64,000 bases of DNA from Cardiocondyla obscurior (Eukaryota; Arthropoda; Insecta; Hymenoptera; Formicidae). The stretch covers positions 5,423,001-5,487,000 of the forward strand of contig NC_091871.1 of assembly GCF_019399895.1 (NCBI RefSeq), read 5' to 3'. The notes under the pieces are model-generated. The model was not told the origin of the DNA, ran no database searches, and was given only the letters and a program-made list of their open reading frames with translations. The position numbers and the translations under genes were made by a program. Below are positions 36,985-52,471 of this stretch, piece by piece. Within the stretch, counting starts at the first letter, position 1, and each line of letters begins with the position of its first letter.

Positions 36985-39679
36985 TCGGCCTAAATAATGG
37001 CGTGCGCGAGGCGAGTGACAGAGCCCCGCCTCCGCCGCTTCGCTCGTTAAGATTAACGACTGACCGACGAGCACCAAGAGCGCGAGAACTCTGGGATACG
37101 GAGAGAAAAATCTGAGAAAGAAGAGATCCACCCTTTTTAGCAAGCACCTCGTGAGTCCTGTGCAAAAATATATGTTTTTTTTTTCACGAAGAAATAAAGC
37201 CGCGTCAGCGGAAAAGACAAAGCCGCATTTAAATTATGATTAATTAAAAAATTGCGAGCTCTCTTTTTAAATACTGCGAAATATAATATAAAAATAGGTA
37301 CAGTGTATAACGATATATTTGATCAAGAAAATGAGAAAATAAAATATAATTTTAGTATAGTTTATACTATTAAAAAATATTTTGCTTGAATATCTGGTTG
37401 CTTAAAATACTTTAATTCGTTTTTATTATCAGCGGCAAAATAGAACGTTATCGTGTTTTCTTTGTTAAATTTTCCTTACATCTCGATAAGGACAGTAAGA
37501 TATAGTTTCCACGGAGTTTCTATAATTACTAGAATAAACCTTGTACACGCTTTGCGTGCGTTATTTTTCAAAAGATCGTAACCAATTATTTTTTTTTATA
37601 AAATAGGAATAGGAAAAAATATTGTTTAAAGTGTACATTAAAAAAAAAAAATTTTTTTTATATAACGTTTTGTTCTTATCGTGTACGGTAAAACGTGTCA
37701 TTAGTGTCGTTAACCTTCGCATCTCGCAGAGCTCTCCTAACACAAATGTAACAAAATCTCCGTCGAGTGTTCGGATTTGCACACGCGTGACGTTATTAAA
37801 AATTTTCAGCAAGATTTCCAATGACTTTCGCTCGCTTGCCGAAGCCGTTGTTCAGCTTTCTAAGTTACCGTGTCCCGACGCTGGCGCATTTTCGGACGCC
37901 CGCCGTGTCACTTTTACAAACCGGCATCCCAGCCGGCGGGCAGGATCATAAACTCCGCAAGGATATCGCGAACGCGGCACGGCTTTATTTCGGTCGTCGC
38001 GAAAGTCAGCCGCGGATTCGTGGAAGAAGAACCGGTCGTTTCGAAATCCGCCACCGCGCCGTACCGGATAAAGAAACTGGTCCAGCGACGATCGCGGCGA
38101 CAACGACGCGTAGAGGAGTCGTTCGGTGGTGCTTGGCCGTCGTCCAAGACTCGTGATGCCCGTAGATTTATCGCGAGGAAATCCTGACTGCGGACGCGTG
38201 CAAATAACATCGGGTGGGAAACCGACGTCGACCATAAAGGCGTCTCTACGCAACGGCTAGACTTTGATTTTTTTTTTAATACACTGGCCTAATAATTTCA
38301 ATTAATTCATGCACGATTAAAGAATCGCTTTATTCTTAACTACTAAAAATTTAGAACATAATTAAAAATAAATAAAGTTTAAGGCAAAATAATTAGAAAC
38401 AATTAATAGCGATAATAAATTAAAAAAAAAAAAATTACAATTTTAACTTTCAGTTTCACCGAAAATACATAGGATTAGTCACTGACGAGTTGAAGTGTAG
38501 GTTATATAGAATTTTTCGCGCTTTTTCCTCTTTTCCGATTCTCCGTACAGAACGAGATTAAATCCACGTGCGACGGGAGCGATAAAAAATCGCTTGTGGG
38601 ATTGTCGCGCGCGGCTGATTAACGCGAGAGGAGACAACGCGTCTCTGACCTGGATTTCGTTTCTTTCAACGCGCGATTAACGGTCAAACGCCGTTACGGC
38701 GCGCGCTCGCTTTCTAGCGCGCCCGCGTTTCACGGCGAGGAGAACGAAAACGCGAGTTGTAGCGCAGACATGATTTTGCAACTCCGGCTTTCGTAGGAAA
38801 ACAGCGCCAGAGTAGCTGAAAATTATCGATAAGACGCGAAACATTTAATTGCTCGCTTTACGTAATACGATTGTTTACAAACTTAAGCGTGTAAAAAGTA
38901 CTATGGTCGTTACAACATGCGAACGACCAGTTATACGTATTCTCTTATCGCATGGTGCGAGTTTTCTAGCGCATTGAATATACGACTTCGCTTATTTTTT
39001 TTTAAGTAAATTATGGAATACGGGATTGGCGATGTGTTTTATTAAAAATCAGATGTGCTCTTTTGAAATGCGTATAAAGAAAATTGAAAGGTCACTTTCG
39101 TATTTTTTGGCAGTGAATGGCTCGCGTCAATGTACAGGCGATAACATTATGCAGTCAGGTCGCATTTACATCGAAATGATGTTTTTCTCCGACCGAGTCG
39201 GTCTCCACGTGGCCGGATGCGCCTTTTAAATGCGTACGCGAGAAAGCCATCGGCCGTTGTTTTCTCGATTCCGAATTCGTCGACCGAATTTTAAATGGTT
39301 TGCACGGCGACCGGGATGCAAGACGACTGTCTACAATGTCTACCTTTTGAATACATTCAGTTGTAGATGAGCAATGACGACGACCGAGTTTTTGAGCGAG
39401 ACGTAGCATGCAAATGTACTGAAGCAATAATTTAAAAGAAAAAAAAAAGAAAGAAAAAGAAAAAATTGATTAAAGCAAACTTGAAGAAATTTGAATATAA
39501 ATTTTTTGTCGAAAAGTTGAATTGCTATAAAGTGTTAATAAATAATTAAATTTAAATGGTTAACGAAATAAAAAATTTACGAAACGTTTTAGAAAAAATG
39601 TAGAAAGTATTAATTCTATCTAAATCGAGGAAGTCATTTAATAATGTTTTTCCGATTACAATCGCTTATGATACAATAG

Positions 39680-39760
39680 GGCAGATAAATACCTCAGTAA
39701 ATACAGACAATACGCTTCATAAAGATATAGTTCATCTACGTAAGTGGAGGCTTATCTGCC
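39680..39760. repeat. stem-loop followed by a T run
   Basis: GGCAGATAA (39680-39688) pairs with TTATCTGCC (39752-39760); an inner CCTC/GAGG can extend the stem after a bulge. A run of 10 T follows immediately. The loop is long (about 50 bases), so it does not look like a standard microRNA precursor. Confidence 0.4.
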
Positions 39761-40338
39761 TTTTTTTTTTTCTTTTTTCTTTCCAAAACTTATTGCTTGA
39801 CAATACGTAGGGTCTCGACATTCTTTTTGTAAAGCGGTTAAGACGCGGTGAGCGACGTAAACTTTCAGGGATACGTTAACATTCTCTCGAAGATCTTAAC
39901 TAAACGGTACTAAAGAAAGAATCCGTGAAAAGGATGCGAACAAAGAATGTGAGTGGTACCAGCCGGGAGAGCTTAGAACGAGGAAGTGGCTCCAACAGGA
40001 TATTTGGCGGTTTCATTTCTCTTTTTTTTATCACTCGCATTCTTGAGAAGCCTAAGAACTTTGAAGACCCAAAAGGGTCCGAGTGACCTTGTCGACTTCC
40101 TCGAATCGGACCCTTTCTTCGGCACGCGTGAAGACCTCGACATCAAAACCACCGTTCAATAAATAAGCTGTTTTAAAAGAAGGTAATATTTTAGGCAAAT
40201 GTCTGTAAGTAAGACTTAATCTTTATCTGATGAATTTTCGTAAGAATGGCACCCTTACTCGTTTAATTAATTTGATTTGCCCAACGTCGTCGAATAATTA
40301 ACTTTTATTATCAAGAATTATAATAATTAAATTATCTG

Positions 40339-40364
40339 TTTTTTTTTTTTTTTTTTTTTTTTTT
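40339..40364. repeat. 26-base poly(T) tract
   Basis: Longest homopolymer noticed in the window. No retroelement sequence is recognisable next to it. Confidence 0.9.
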
Positions 40365-43300
40365 AATCTGGTATCGTTTGATTTAAATAAGTATATTTAG
40401 TAATATAATACCTTAGTAAAATAATGTTTTAAAGATTAAAATGACTGAAATAAAAAAAATGTAATACTTATTCGACTTATTTGAGAAATCGGGCAATCGG
40501 TTTTTTTTCTCGTACTGTTTTTTTAATTTTATTTTATATGTACTAACGCGGCGTATATGGCCGCGGCCTTCGCATTACAGTCTTATCGCCATTCTTAGTG
40601 CGAGCCTCGTATAATCTGAATCTTTGTCAGCGATTCTAAACAAAGCGCTCAAGAGCTCCGTTTGTCCGGCAAGCACGCAGCTCCTTATCTAAAGTAAACT
40701 TTGATTTTCTTTGTCGTTAACGCAGAAGAAACGAGAAGGACAGGCGAGGAAAAGAAAGAGAAAGAAATGGGGAATGAGAGAATAAGAAGGCACTAGTTGC
40801 AAAACTCTGTCTGAAATGGATATCGCAGCCTTTCCTACTTCTACTCAGGGTTAATGCGACTGCTGAGAATTATTGCCGTTTAACTATTTCGTAATATCGA
40901 CAGTGTTTCTCAATCGCAAAGAGAAAGAAAGAGAGAAAAAAAAAAAAAAAAAAGAAAGTACAAAAAAATGTGTGTTACAGAATAGATGATAGGATACGAT
41001 AAATGTGGGCAAGAATAAATGTCTCGGGGTCTTTTTGTTTGCATATAAAAATTTCCACGCGGGGACTTTGTTCTCGCGCCAACTTGCCGAAGGTTTCCTT
41101 GTTTCGGAAGCGATCTCGCCGATTTCGTTGTGCGGGTGTTTCGCGGCTTATTTCTTCGCACGTGGCACGTTCTACGCAGCGGCGTTTAACCCAGAATGCC
41201 GACGAGTGCGATATTACGGCGCAAGTTCGTTGTCCCCTCTTACCGGCGGTGTTGCTGCCCTCCGCGTTATGTGTATCAATCCGAGGGCGGCTATGCTCAG
41301 CAGATTGAGGATATTTTCATACGTAAAAATTGCGCACTCTTTTTCACTCGTAAACATATAAAAAATAAAAAATTCAGGCAAAGCGCCGCTACAAAATAAA
41401 AATGTGATCCCTGTTAAATTTGAGAATTTACCAAGTACGCTAACGACCTGAAATTTCACGTTAAGATCCTGCAAATCCACGTGCTTACTCCTAAGATTAA
41501 TTATTTCACCGACTCTCTGTCCAGAGTTATTTTGAACATACGCATGAAGGAATTCTTCCTCGTAACCACCTTGTGTCACTCTAGTTCGCCCTCTTTCTCC
41601 TCTCACGTCCGAAATCTCGCACTTGGATTCTTTTCTCTCTTTCTCGCGATCTTTGTTTTCTTTCTTTTCCCTCTTTGCGCGGGTTTCTTCCTTTTACTCC
41701 GCTTACACCATCGCCCTCGCGGGAACAGAGTGCTTAATTCAAGCCGCTGTTTATTTTGACATTTTAACTGAAAGTCCTCTGCTGCGCACAATACCGCGAA
41801 CGACCCTCCAAGAGTATTCCGAGAGTCTTCTGTGAAGATATTCGGGGTGCACGCCCGTGCGTCATAAGTGGAGAACGTCTTTTTCTTTTTGCACGACGCT
41901 GTTGATTAACGGCACGCCGCGATTTATTCCTTTGTTGGAGAATATTCGTTATATAATACGATGTCGCCGGTTAATCTCCATCCTTTTATAACGAGAAAAA
42001 TAACTTTATCACGATACGTTTATTATCGAGTATTAAAATATCGCGAATTACGTTCAATGCAAATTTATTACTAGCCGTAAAGAACATTCTATTTTTTTTT
42101 TTTTTTACAATCTTAATCATGTTGCAAGTATATCATTGTTGTGTGTGATAAAAAGTCTAATGTAAAATTTTTTACAGGAACCTGTTACTTTTTTTTCTTT
42201 TTACCTTTTGTCGTCCACGTCCTATGTCAACTTTAAAAAATCTATCAAGTACGAGATTATGGCCGTAGTTTAAAGCAACGAAGCGGTTCTAAATTACCCG
42301 ACGTTTCACTAACGTTTAGGTCTTCCTCCCCTGCCCTCCCGATGCCACCGCTCGATTCGCTTTTGGACATTGTGTGCAGTTGACCTAGGCACACTCGCCA
42401 CGTGCCCGTTTCTCCCTCCCCCTCCTCTTTGTTTGCCCGCAGTCCCCCGGGTATCTCTACCTCTCTCCGACTCGTCTTGTCTCGTTCGCTCTCGTTTCTC
42501 TTATCTTCTACCGAGATTAGCTCGCTGCGCAGTTTAAACGTACGCGTTTCTTCTCGCGTGCATCGCCTCGCAGCACGAACAAAGGACGAAAGCGCGACGA
42601 AAGCACGTGGCAAGCGATCATTTGCTTTGTGCAAATATCCCCTTAATTTTTTTTTATTTTTTTTTTTACGGCTATTCCCACATACTACAATGTACAATTA
42701 AATCTGAGCGCCGCTGTTCTGGAACGGTTTTTTTAAACTTTAAAACGAATTTTTTAAAACTAAAATTAAAGACCAATAAAGGCGGAGTTTTAATTAATTT
42801 CTAAATTTTTATTGTCTTCGAGTAAGCGTCTCGGGTGGATTCGCATATCGGGATTTTTTATCACTATCGGCTCGAGGTGCCAACTCTCCAAAAACACCCG
42901 TGTCTGTTAAATTATAACGACGAATGTTTCAAGGTACGCGGGCCTTGAAAGGCAGTGTGTTAAAATCAGCGATACTGTCCTCTTATGAAACATGGTCGAA
43001 AGGCTTTTTCAAGGTGATTCGCAACGCATCCTGCGCCCAGAATCACACGTTCTCCTTATATTGATGCTGTAACCCGTCGCGGAGGCATCCTACCGGTATT
43101 ACGTGTCTGTCGATATTATTTATTCGCTCAGTCCGCGATGTATTTTCGATTGCGCGAGCGCAACTTAGTACCAGAACCGAACGGGACGTCGAAACCTGCT
43201 TGGCTGGTAGTCACGACGTCGAACGTGACCTGGGTACATATCGAACGGATGTTCTCGGGGCACGGTATCCACTGAAATTAACCCGGGTTCTTCTCGGTAA

Positions 43301-46300
43301 TTTCTTCATTCGGTCTTTAGAGTAAAACCGAATTTAAGTTACTGAAAGTTGTATCGTTACTTCGTTTCGCAGTAATTTCGAATATATGGAAATTAAAAAA
43401 TTTTAATCTTTCGTAGAACTCTAATGTTGCGATTGGCGTTATATTTCTGATTATTTAAAATTTAATTTTAAGTTTTTTTTTTTTTTTTTTATTGAAAAAA
43501 GACTCACTCGTAATTAACACAAAATAAAAATTCTTGTTTCTAACTGAATTTCGAAACTTTGACACATTGAATTACAAATGCACGTACTAACCATTTCACG
43601 GTCTATGCGACGGGGCGATTTATTTTTAATATAAAAGAATAGCTTTTGTGAGAAGAATTATTTTAAGCTCGTTTGTTAATTTATAGGGGGCTGAGATTGC
43701 GTTGAGAGTTTTGAAGAAGCGATTCATAAATTTGTACTCCACGTGTGCTTTCGGTTCGCGTGAATCAAGCGAGACTTCTTTTCTAAAGTTGTAAATTCTT
43801 GCGCGAAAACACACGCGTATGTATAAATCTTTTTCCAACGCAGATATGTGACGTTTAAGAAGTTTCTTAGTAACTTTACTATGCGCGCGAGCTAATCGCA
43901 ATTGAAAATCCTGCGTAAATAAAGGAATAACTGTTTTCAGTGACAATAAATTGCGGTAAACTGCAGCGCATTATAGGAGCTAATGAAGTATTTCCATGTT
44001 TTGACAGACATTACATAGGCGATTAAATTAAACTAAACTATTGCTGGCTTCTGTTAATCTGATGTACTCGTAACAATCAAGGTTGCAGGAATTTCTATCG
44101 ACTTTTAATAGCGTCACGTGTAAGCGATCAAGGTCGACAAAGCAATGTTTTAATTTTGTTTTTCGTATTATACGTCTTTTATAAAACAATTTAGATTTTG
44201 CATTTTATGCGTGTATAAAACGAGTGTGTAGAATAAACGTGAAAATTACAGTCGGGTGTTTTTTTTTCTATTTTTTTTTTTTGAAGGCGGTTGAAGATTA
44301 TTTTGTCACGAAACGCATAATGAGCCGATGAAAAATGATGTTTCTTGGAATAACGCACGCCCTGGCTGTCTCTTTTTCTCTTGTGTAAAAGCAAAAAATA
44401 TCGAACCTCCATGCGCGTTATGCTGCGTGTGCAATAAATTGGTAGCTCTGCAAGATTTATGCTCGTGACGTGATAGCGTGTTAAGTACTACGAGGCTACG
44501 AGGCTATCGAGAAATAGATGGTCGAAAAGTAGGATCCGAGCACGATCGTCGTACATCGGAGAACAGATGTATCCAGGGACACGATCATGTTTTTTTTATG
44601 TAAACCATTTCGTAATCGAGTCTTGTTACGAAATGTATTCAAGTTTTTGGTTTCACGTTCGTCCAAAATGTTCTACTAATTTTCAAATTTTCCAATAATA
44701 TTTTTTAACACAAATTATAATAAGAAAAAAAATCTGCAAAACACTTATTAGCGTATTACTTTGATGCGTACATCTCTAATAATTTTACAGCGTTATATTT
44801 TAAATTACACATCTTTTCGACCGCAATTTAGAAATTTTACTAAACGTCTGGTTCAATATATGTACTTTTACACCTCTTGTTTTGCGTTTCAAGCAGATAA
44901 GGTATTTCCTAACGAAATCTAACTATTAGTTTTCTCGCATGAGCTCGACTTATCCACGTTCTATTTCTCCGCGAGTCAACAATATTGCTGCAATATTGAT
45001 AATACCGGTGCCGCCGACACCGCTTTAACGATCGCTCGTAATTCTTGCCTGGGCGGGCGATCGTTTTGGCAACCGAGAGAGACGAGCGCGCGCGAATTTG
45101 TTCCGTCGTAATTTTGCAAGGCGGGTTCGCCGAAGCGGCCGACCGATTGGCCAACCAACCACGAGATATCGAGTCGGCATAATCGCCGGCATTCTTTCGG
45201 TGCGCACGTGGTAACGCCGGGGCAGTTCTTGCACGTGTGCGCACTTAAGCGCGGAAGGATTCAGAATCCGACGAACGTGTGTACGTGCATGCGTGTGCAT
45301 CTGTAGCCCCGCATCTGTACGCCGCAATCGTTATATACGCAACGCGTAACCCCTCGGGGTCAAATAGCTCGTCGAACACGGTCCCTCTTCGGCCTCTTTG
45401 CCGCTGACATCGTTTTTATACTCTATGTCGCTCCGAGTAGGAGGAGAACGCAAGATCGCCGACAAGAGAGGATTCGCTCGAGATGAGACCGCTCCGGAAT
45501 ACTCTTATTCCGCCGAGAGCGCTTGAAACGTCGAGCGAAATTTCCCGCTCTTGGAGTTTAAAATAGGCTGCTGGCGTGTAAAAATACGTGACACACATCG
45601 ATCTCGCTCTACAACTTCTACACATATGTGTATTTTCCTCGAGACTTTGAAAACTCGCGCCAGCGTGATTCCTAGATCTCTATCGCGAGTCGCGGGTGTT
45701 ACGCAAGTATAGAAAAATGATAGATCGCGGAAAGTATCTTCGCACGCTTCATCGGCATTGATTTTGCACAATATTTGACGAGTCTCTGGGCTATCTGCCA
45801 ATTGCAGTCCGACTTAATACACGTTACGAATAAACCGGCGATGAGGACGAGCGACATGAATCACGAACCGGCGTCGCGCCGTCAAGCGATTACGCGACCG
45901 AAAAAATGTTTTGTAATCAAAAGTAATAAAAAAAAATTGTTTACAAATGATCTACGTGAATTCAATATTAATATCAGTCGCTATAAAATGGAAAAAATAC
46001 AAAATAAGATATTTATATTGCATACAATAAAATAATGGACTCTAAAAATTTATTAATTATGAAATTGATTTATATCTTATTTGTATTAATTAAGAAATTA
46101 CGTTTTCCGGCTAGTTACAATTTTTTAAATTCGTGTATCCAAGTATCTCGCGATACGAGAACTGATCCGTCTAGGATTTGTCAAGCAGCATCGTAACGCG
46201 CCGTTGGCACCGACTTGGCACGTCTGGCACGAGGACGCGATCGAGCGCGGGTTCTCTTTGTCCCCGCGTGTGCACGCGTGCTCTTTGTTTACGCGCGCAT

Positions 46301-49300
46301 TCCGCGGGTCCGGCAGGCATGCGGCCGTGTCGCACCCGCCTCGCTGTGTTCGCGACGGCTTATCTACATTACAAAGCATCGCAGCCGCTTTAGTCTGGCC
46401 TACTTATCCCGGCGCGTTTCCCGCCCCAACATCCGCGGTAATGACACATCGCCGAGATAACAGAGTCGGGAATGAAAGATAACGCTAAATTTCGCCGGGC
46501 GGCGTTCGCAAGACAAATCACCAGACTCGAAACGCCATTAAATAAGCGCACATCTAATCGGGAGAAATAAAATCAAACTTTGAGGCGGACTAACGAAAGA
46601 TGCACGTATAAAACATTTTTTTTAAATCTACTAAACGTAATTATTTCATTTTTAATGATATCGAGAGGAAAGGAGAGAAAAGTGTCAAACGTTTTAATAT
46701 CGTTAGAGAGCATTAAAACTCCATTTGTACAACATTAAAATGTTTCTAGATCAATGCGCGAGTCACTTTCGTGATCTTCTTTGTAATAATTTATAACGTA
46801 TGCATAAATTGCGTGACAAAGATATAACTGTAATACTTAAACATTTCCGCGTGAATTGGTATAACTCTTTATCGATGCTAGGGATCGAGTTGGAAAAAAG
46901 AGTGCAGATCTCTCATCAGCAGCCATTGTGCAAAGAGTAAACAGATGAGATCTATTATCCCACGCGTCGTCGCTTAATAGCGTAGAGAGCCCGGCGCATC
47001 GCGATAACGTGGTTAAAATACAAAAATCAAGATAATGCCGAAACACGCCGCAACTTTTACATATACGATTACGTAATATGCGGCCGCGCATAAACTGAGT
47101 TCTAACACTTTGGATCCGAGCGTGCGTTTAATAAAATTCGCGCTTGGAGACAAACGTCCACTGTACCATTTGATAAATTATGTAAAAATTAATCTAAAAG
47201 AAAGAAGAAGAAAAATTTATCGTATACTAAATAAACTTAAAACTATTAAATTATTTAAGAATACTTTAACGTATACAGAGGATATATCTCTGTAAGAACG
47301 TAACGGTTTATAATTCGAAGAGCACGATCTGCAAGCAAGGTTTAACGAAGATAATCGGAGATCGTTGACAAATTTGCTTATTTATGCGATGGCGATTCGA
47401 ACGGAGCGGCCGCTTTGCCGTGCAATCGGCGGGATCATCGGGCCGCCGTTAATTGGACGATAATTCGCGCGGCAGCAATTAGGCGAATAAAACTCGCGCG
47501 CGCAATAGCGCGCACATAGCGGAGAGCTTACGATCAATTCAAGGACACGCTATAATGAGAGCCGTCGGTGCGGTTCGGAATTCACGATAATCGCACGCTC
47601 GCCGCGGGTTAAGCGCGCGCTCCGCTTCGTAACTCTATACGGATACGGCCGACGTGATCTGCGGCGCAGCCTCGCATTTTTCTCCATCTGAGGTGTCAGA
47701 TCGCCTCTCTAAAAGCGATCTAGATGAGCTGAGCTAGGCCTTCGAAGGTGGCACTCGCTCCCGCGACCTTCGCCTGGTGCCATCCATTTTCAACGGGATT
47801 TCACGGAATCCCGCTCGCGGAATTGCGCCTCGCTTCGCAGCGGCGAGTTGTCGCCTGCGGCCAAGCGATTATGTCAAGAATTTCGTTTTATCCTTCGGCG
47901 TCGAAGTGGCACTCAATCCCAACCGTTGCGACAGTCTCGGCGCGGCCGAACAATTGAAACGCGCGTTTGTGAATACAAATCCGCGAGGTTTCCGCATCTG
48001 CACAATTAACACTATACGCCCCGGTGCACGCCGGCGCGCGTTTCGTGCCACGCGCATAGATTTGCGAGGATGCATATTGCATAAACGTGTCCCGGGCGCT
48101 GTAACGCATAAATTCCGCGAAACTGAATATTCAATTCCGCATATGTTACCCATATGCTTTTGTACGCACACTCCGCCTGCTCCCGACGGGCTTTTAGTAT
48201 GCACCAGTGCGCACTAGCGCGTCCGATCGAATTCCCCGTTAGCACACTTTTGTCTCGGGGACCCCCTCGACGCCAAATTAAATTTGTCATGCGAGTGTTT
48301 CATCTTAACGAACCTGTACTAAAAATAAAATAAGAGAAAAAGAAAAATAAAAGTTACAATTCCGCATTCATCTATTTAACATTTTATACTTTGTCTGCGA
48401 AATACTTTTAATCGCCGCATTATGGTCGATACTCGGTGTCTTTTAAGTCGCTCGTTCCACGCCAATCTCGGCTTGTCGCTTCCGCGAGAAACCGAGCGAA
48501 AGGCTTCATCGTCACGTCACCGCTCCCCCGCGTTGCGGCTCCGAGAATTCTCGGCGATAAAGCGAAATCCGTTCCACATACCGCACGTCGCAAGATTCTC
48601 TGTCTCTCTCTTTTCTCCCTCCCCACGCGATCTTTCAGGAAAGTGATAACGGCCGGCCGGTTTGCAAGCGCAGCTCGGCGCATCGCTCGTCTTGACTCGT
48701 GTGCGTATCATTTCTATGCGGAAATATCGCAAATAAATACAAGAATCTATAAATATTCGCTGCGCGAGACGCACCTTCGACATTTTCGTGAAAAACAACG
48801 CGCGCTTCACAATTCCATGAGCGCATTTGCTACGAACGAAGCGCCTCGTGTACAAGGTGTTCTTAAAGAAACCGATCGACCGAATAACGAAATACTTTAT
48901 CGTCGTGCGAGCCCACGATGAGTTTTACTTTTTCGAAACTATGATTCGAAATTGGTTCGTAATGTCGTCTAACGTCAATCGTGAAAGGTAGTTTTTCGAG
49001 GAAGAATTTTAAATGCTCTCTGAAACGTCCTGTACAGTGATGCGCCGAAGATACGAGAAGCAATTTACAGTCTTATCTCGTCGTCGTGCACGCATAAACG
49101 TGCACAGAGACTTTGACTCGCTGTTCCGAGCGACCGATTCTCCGATCGACGAATTATGCGACTTCGCTCTCTCATTTGACTTTTGACTACGCAAAATCTG
49201 CCTAATTAATATTCTGACACGATTATTCAATAACGAACTAGGTTCAAAAAGCATCGTTTCCGTACTCAGCACTGCGTAAGAATTCTCGACGATAATACGC

Positions 49301-52300
49301 CTCCGTTATTTTTAATTTGTAAAACAATTCGGCTTCACGGCGAAAATTAGACTTAATGCTATTATTCGTTATCACCGGCGACAAACAATCGATGGTCAGC
49401 AATAATAACACCGATAATAAATCGGCTAATTAATTTCTTTTGCTTATTAATTGTAGACGAACGCAATAAATATGATTTATGATGAAAAGCCGCGTTTTTG
49501 TTTTTTACATTATCGTCAATCAACTGCGATAGCGATCAGCTGTTTGTCATAGAATTAAAAGCTGATTACTCACAGCTGGTGTTTCAGGTAAAAATTTGTT
49601 TTTTTTTTGTATACAAGCAAGTCGTCGACACCGAAATTTTCGAAAGATAACGCTGACATTTCTTTGCGTACACATAAATTACACTCTTGGTATCGAGTTA
49701 ATTACGTAATCAATCATATCAATAATTGAGTCTATTGAACAGCGATCGAAGGTCAGGCTGGAACGTGAAATATATCCGACGACCCGCCAGCAATAAAACG
49801 TTTCTTTTTTCCGATTTAGTATTTAAAATCTTCATCCATTTACGTTTTGCGTAATCTACTCCTTTCTTTTCGTTTCACAATAAAATATGTGTTAATAAAA
49901 CGTGTTAATTATTAAAATAATAAACGAACAAGAACAGTTCTCTAGTTTTGGCGATCTTTTCGTAATAAATTCATACACAAAAAGCGCTTAATAAAGTACA
50001 TGGTGCTCAAAATGAAGACAAATAACGCAACAGCGGCGCCATAAACACACATCTTTTTCCTATCCGAATAAGCCAGTCTCTCTCCTCGAGATTCGCGCGT
50101 ACACGTGTATGCGGCCACTTATCTCTTACATTCCAAAGCCAAGATAAACAGTAAGAAAAGAGGAGGAAAAAAGAGAACCAGAAAAGAAAATGTCTCGCGT
50201 CCTTCTCCTCGCCGGCGATCGGTTCCAACCTGGAACCAAGGTTCCAGTCTCATACGTGGATTCTTTTGCGCAATCTGACCGATCTAACGCCGTGATATTA
50301 CGATCGGTACGGATTTCGTGTTAAAAATCGATTAGACTCGCGAGAAAGAGATCAGCTTGACCTCGCAAACAGCAATCTACGAATCGCGGATGCGGGAGAG
50401 CCATATCTCCCCGCGATATTGTTCTTGGCGTGGCTAAAATGTTTTTTTTTTTTTTTTTTAACTGCTGCATCCGGAATAGCGCAGATATGCAGACTTCTTT
50501 ATTGAGCATTAAGCTGACACTTTTTTTGTGTGAAATCACGTAGCGCAACGGCGTCCATGCTAACGAAAATCAGCATGGAAAGAACGAACGATGGGCAGAT
50601 CGGCGGGAACGCTGTTTGCTTTTTCCCGTTCGCGATAAGCACACATTCAATAGTTAAACGGGCCGAAGCGCGCGTACCGATAACGGGCGCGATAACGCGT
50701 CGTCGATAACACGGCGATATCTTCCGGGCACATGCAAGCCGAAGCGACAGCGTCCTCTGAATTTTTATCTCTGGTTAGATCGCGTTGAAAGCACAACGGA
50801 ACCGTTCGTGCTTTATTTTTTTCTTTTCTTTTCCGAATCGCTAAGTATTACCACGATTATACGATATTGATATCGTTATCAAATATTCATAAATCATTAT
50901 TAATACAAAAGGGTCCGAAACAATCTGTGGCTCGAGGTGCCTACTTATTAATTACGAGTATAAAGTATATAGCATTATTTTCATTCCATTTCATGGTTTT
51001 TTTTTTTTTTAATTTAACGTCAGATGTTTTCCTCTCTCTCGTCTTCCTGTATCCTTCGACAATAAATCAGGAGTTATTTGCACTTAGATCACGGCACTTA
51101 TGCTCTCTCGCGTGACATTTCGCCGTGTGCATTCCACGCTCGGCGGAATTTATGTCTTATCGGCTCATCCGCGGCCGTGAATGCGCTTCCTACGATCGCA
51201 TCACCTTTCCCCGCGCGACGCAACGATCGGATTAAAAGACCGCTCGGCTTTGTTTCGCGTGTCCTTCCGGCTAAGAATACCGCAAAAAAAAAAAAAAAAA
51301 AAAAATTATTAACGGCCCAAGTCCGTCAGATGTTAATTGAGGTCGTAATCTTAGGCGCGATAATCACGCAACCGCCGCCGCCGCACACGTGTCTTATTAC
51401 CACCACCGCGGATACCAAAAGCCATGAATAACCCTCCCTAGGATACGACATTCCCCGTGTGACATTTTAATCCTAATAAATGATTCTTTATACTTCCCCA
51501 CTGCTTCCCTCTTCTTCCCAAATGGATTAATCTCCCAAACCAGTCTAAATACGAAAATATTTTATCGTAATAGAATCAAGAGACGCGGTAACGTCTCGCG
51601 CAAAGATACGCTCAGCGAGATCTATGTGAATTACATCATACGCATTATATTGTAAAATTTCGAATGCGTACTCAAGCGCATTTAATTATCATTAAAAGAA
51701 AAGCTCGATGATTATAAACTGGGATTATTTAAGAATTTACATAGTATTGCGTAGCATATGCAAGGAGTACTGCAATATTTAATTATTATATAATTAAATA
51801 AAGATGATTTATCAGTGACTCTGTTTTGATATTTCCGTTTCATTAAGTTGAACCGTTGCCCTAATAAAAGAGAATAAAACCTGGATTACCGTTTGTTAAA
51901 AAGAGATTCTTAGAACAAAAGGTCGTTCTAATAGAGCACTTTTAAAACCCTGCTCGTCTGATTTTAATTAGTACCAAGAACTTTCCCAATTGAGCCAATT
52001 AGTCAATTGCAATAATTAACGCGCTCAGACGGGAGGGAGATAATTTAGCCGCATGGAATTTAGTTTCGTTCTCTTTCACTCGCCAGTAACCGAGAGCCGT
52101 CTTTTAATCTTTGAAACGGAAAATGCGGTGGATGTAAAGATAATTCTTTTTTTCCAGAAATACAATAGAAAAGTAGATTGCCGTAATCGGAATGTACTCG
52201 AGGATTAAACCTCTCATTAAGTTACATAAAACATTATGAAAGACTGACCCAAGAAATCCATCATCGTTCGTATTAATAAGATTACATCGAGGATAAAAAG

Positions 52301-52412
52301 AAAGTTACGCAACTCGCTTGTGTTTAATATATTGAAATTTTATTTTCGTCGTATTTCATTCAAAAATAAAATTATTCGTAAAAAAAGATTTCTTCGCTCT
52401 CTTTCGGTAGAC

Positions 52413-52471
52413 AATATATAACATATATATATGTATATATGTGTGTGTGTATATATATACATATATATATA
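52413..52471. repeat. (TA)n/(TG)n microsatellite
   Basis: Mixed AT and GT dinucleotide runs. A second GT/TA-rich stretch follows at about 52551-52596. Confidence 0.85.

Larger units (their letters stand above)
36717..52412. other. gene-poor interval, no recognised gene
   Basis: About 16 kb without a recognisable protein. CpG-rich patches (37700-38250, 38530-38780, 41000-41300, 42290-42620, 44930-45780, 46190-46450, 47390-48290, 48420-49150, 50580-50760) carry overlapping meaningless frames on both strands. Long T runs occur at 40339-40364, 43473-43490 and 50443-50459, and an A run at 51284-51304. Confidence 0.4.

Noticed and set aside
37821..38253. Several overlapping frames of 98-133 codons on both strands
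   Set aside because: Open frames in all directions reflect CpG-rich, stop-poor DNA; no domain and no splice signals in agreement.
47748..48290. Frames of up to 146 codons on both strands
   Set aside because: Same pattern of multi-frame openness without domains.
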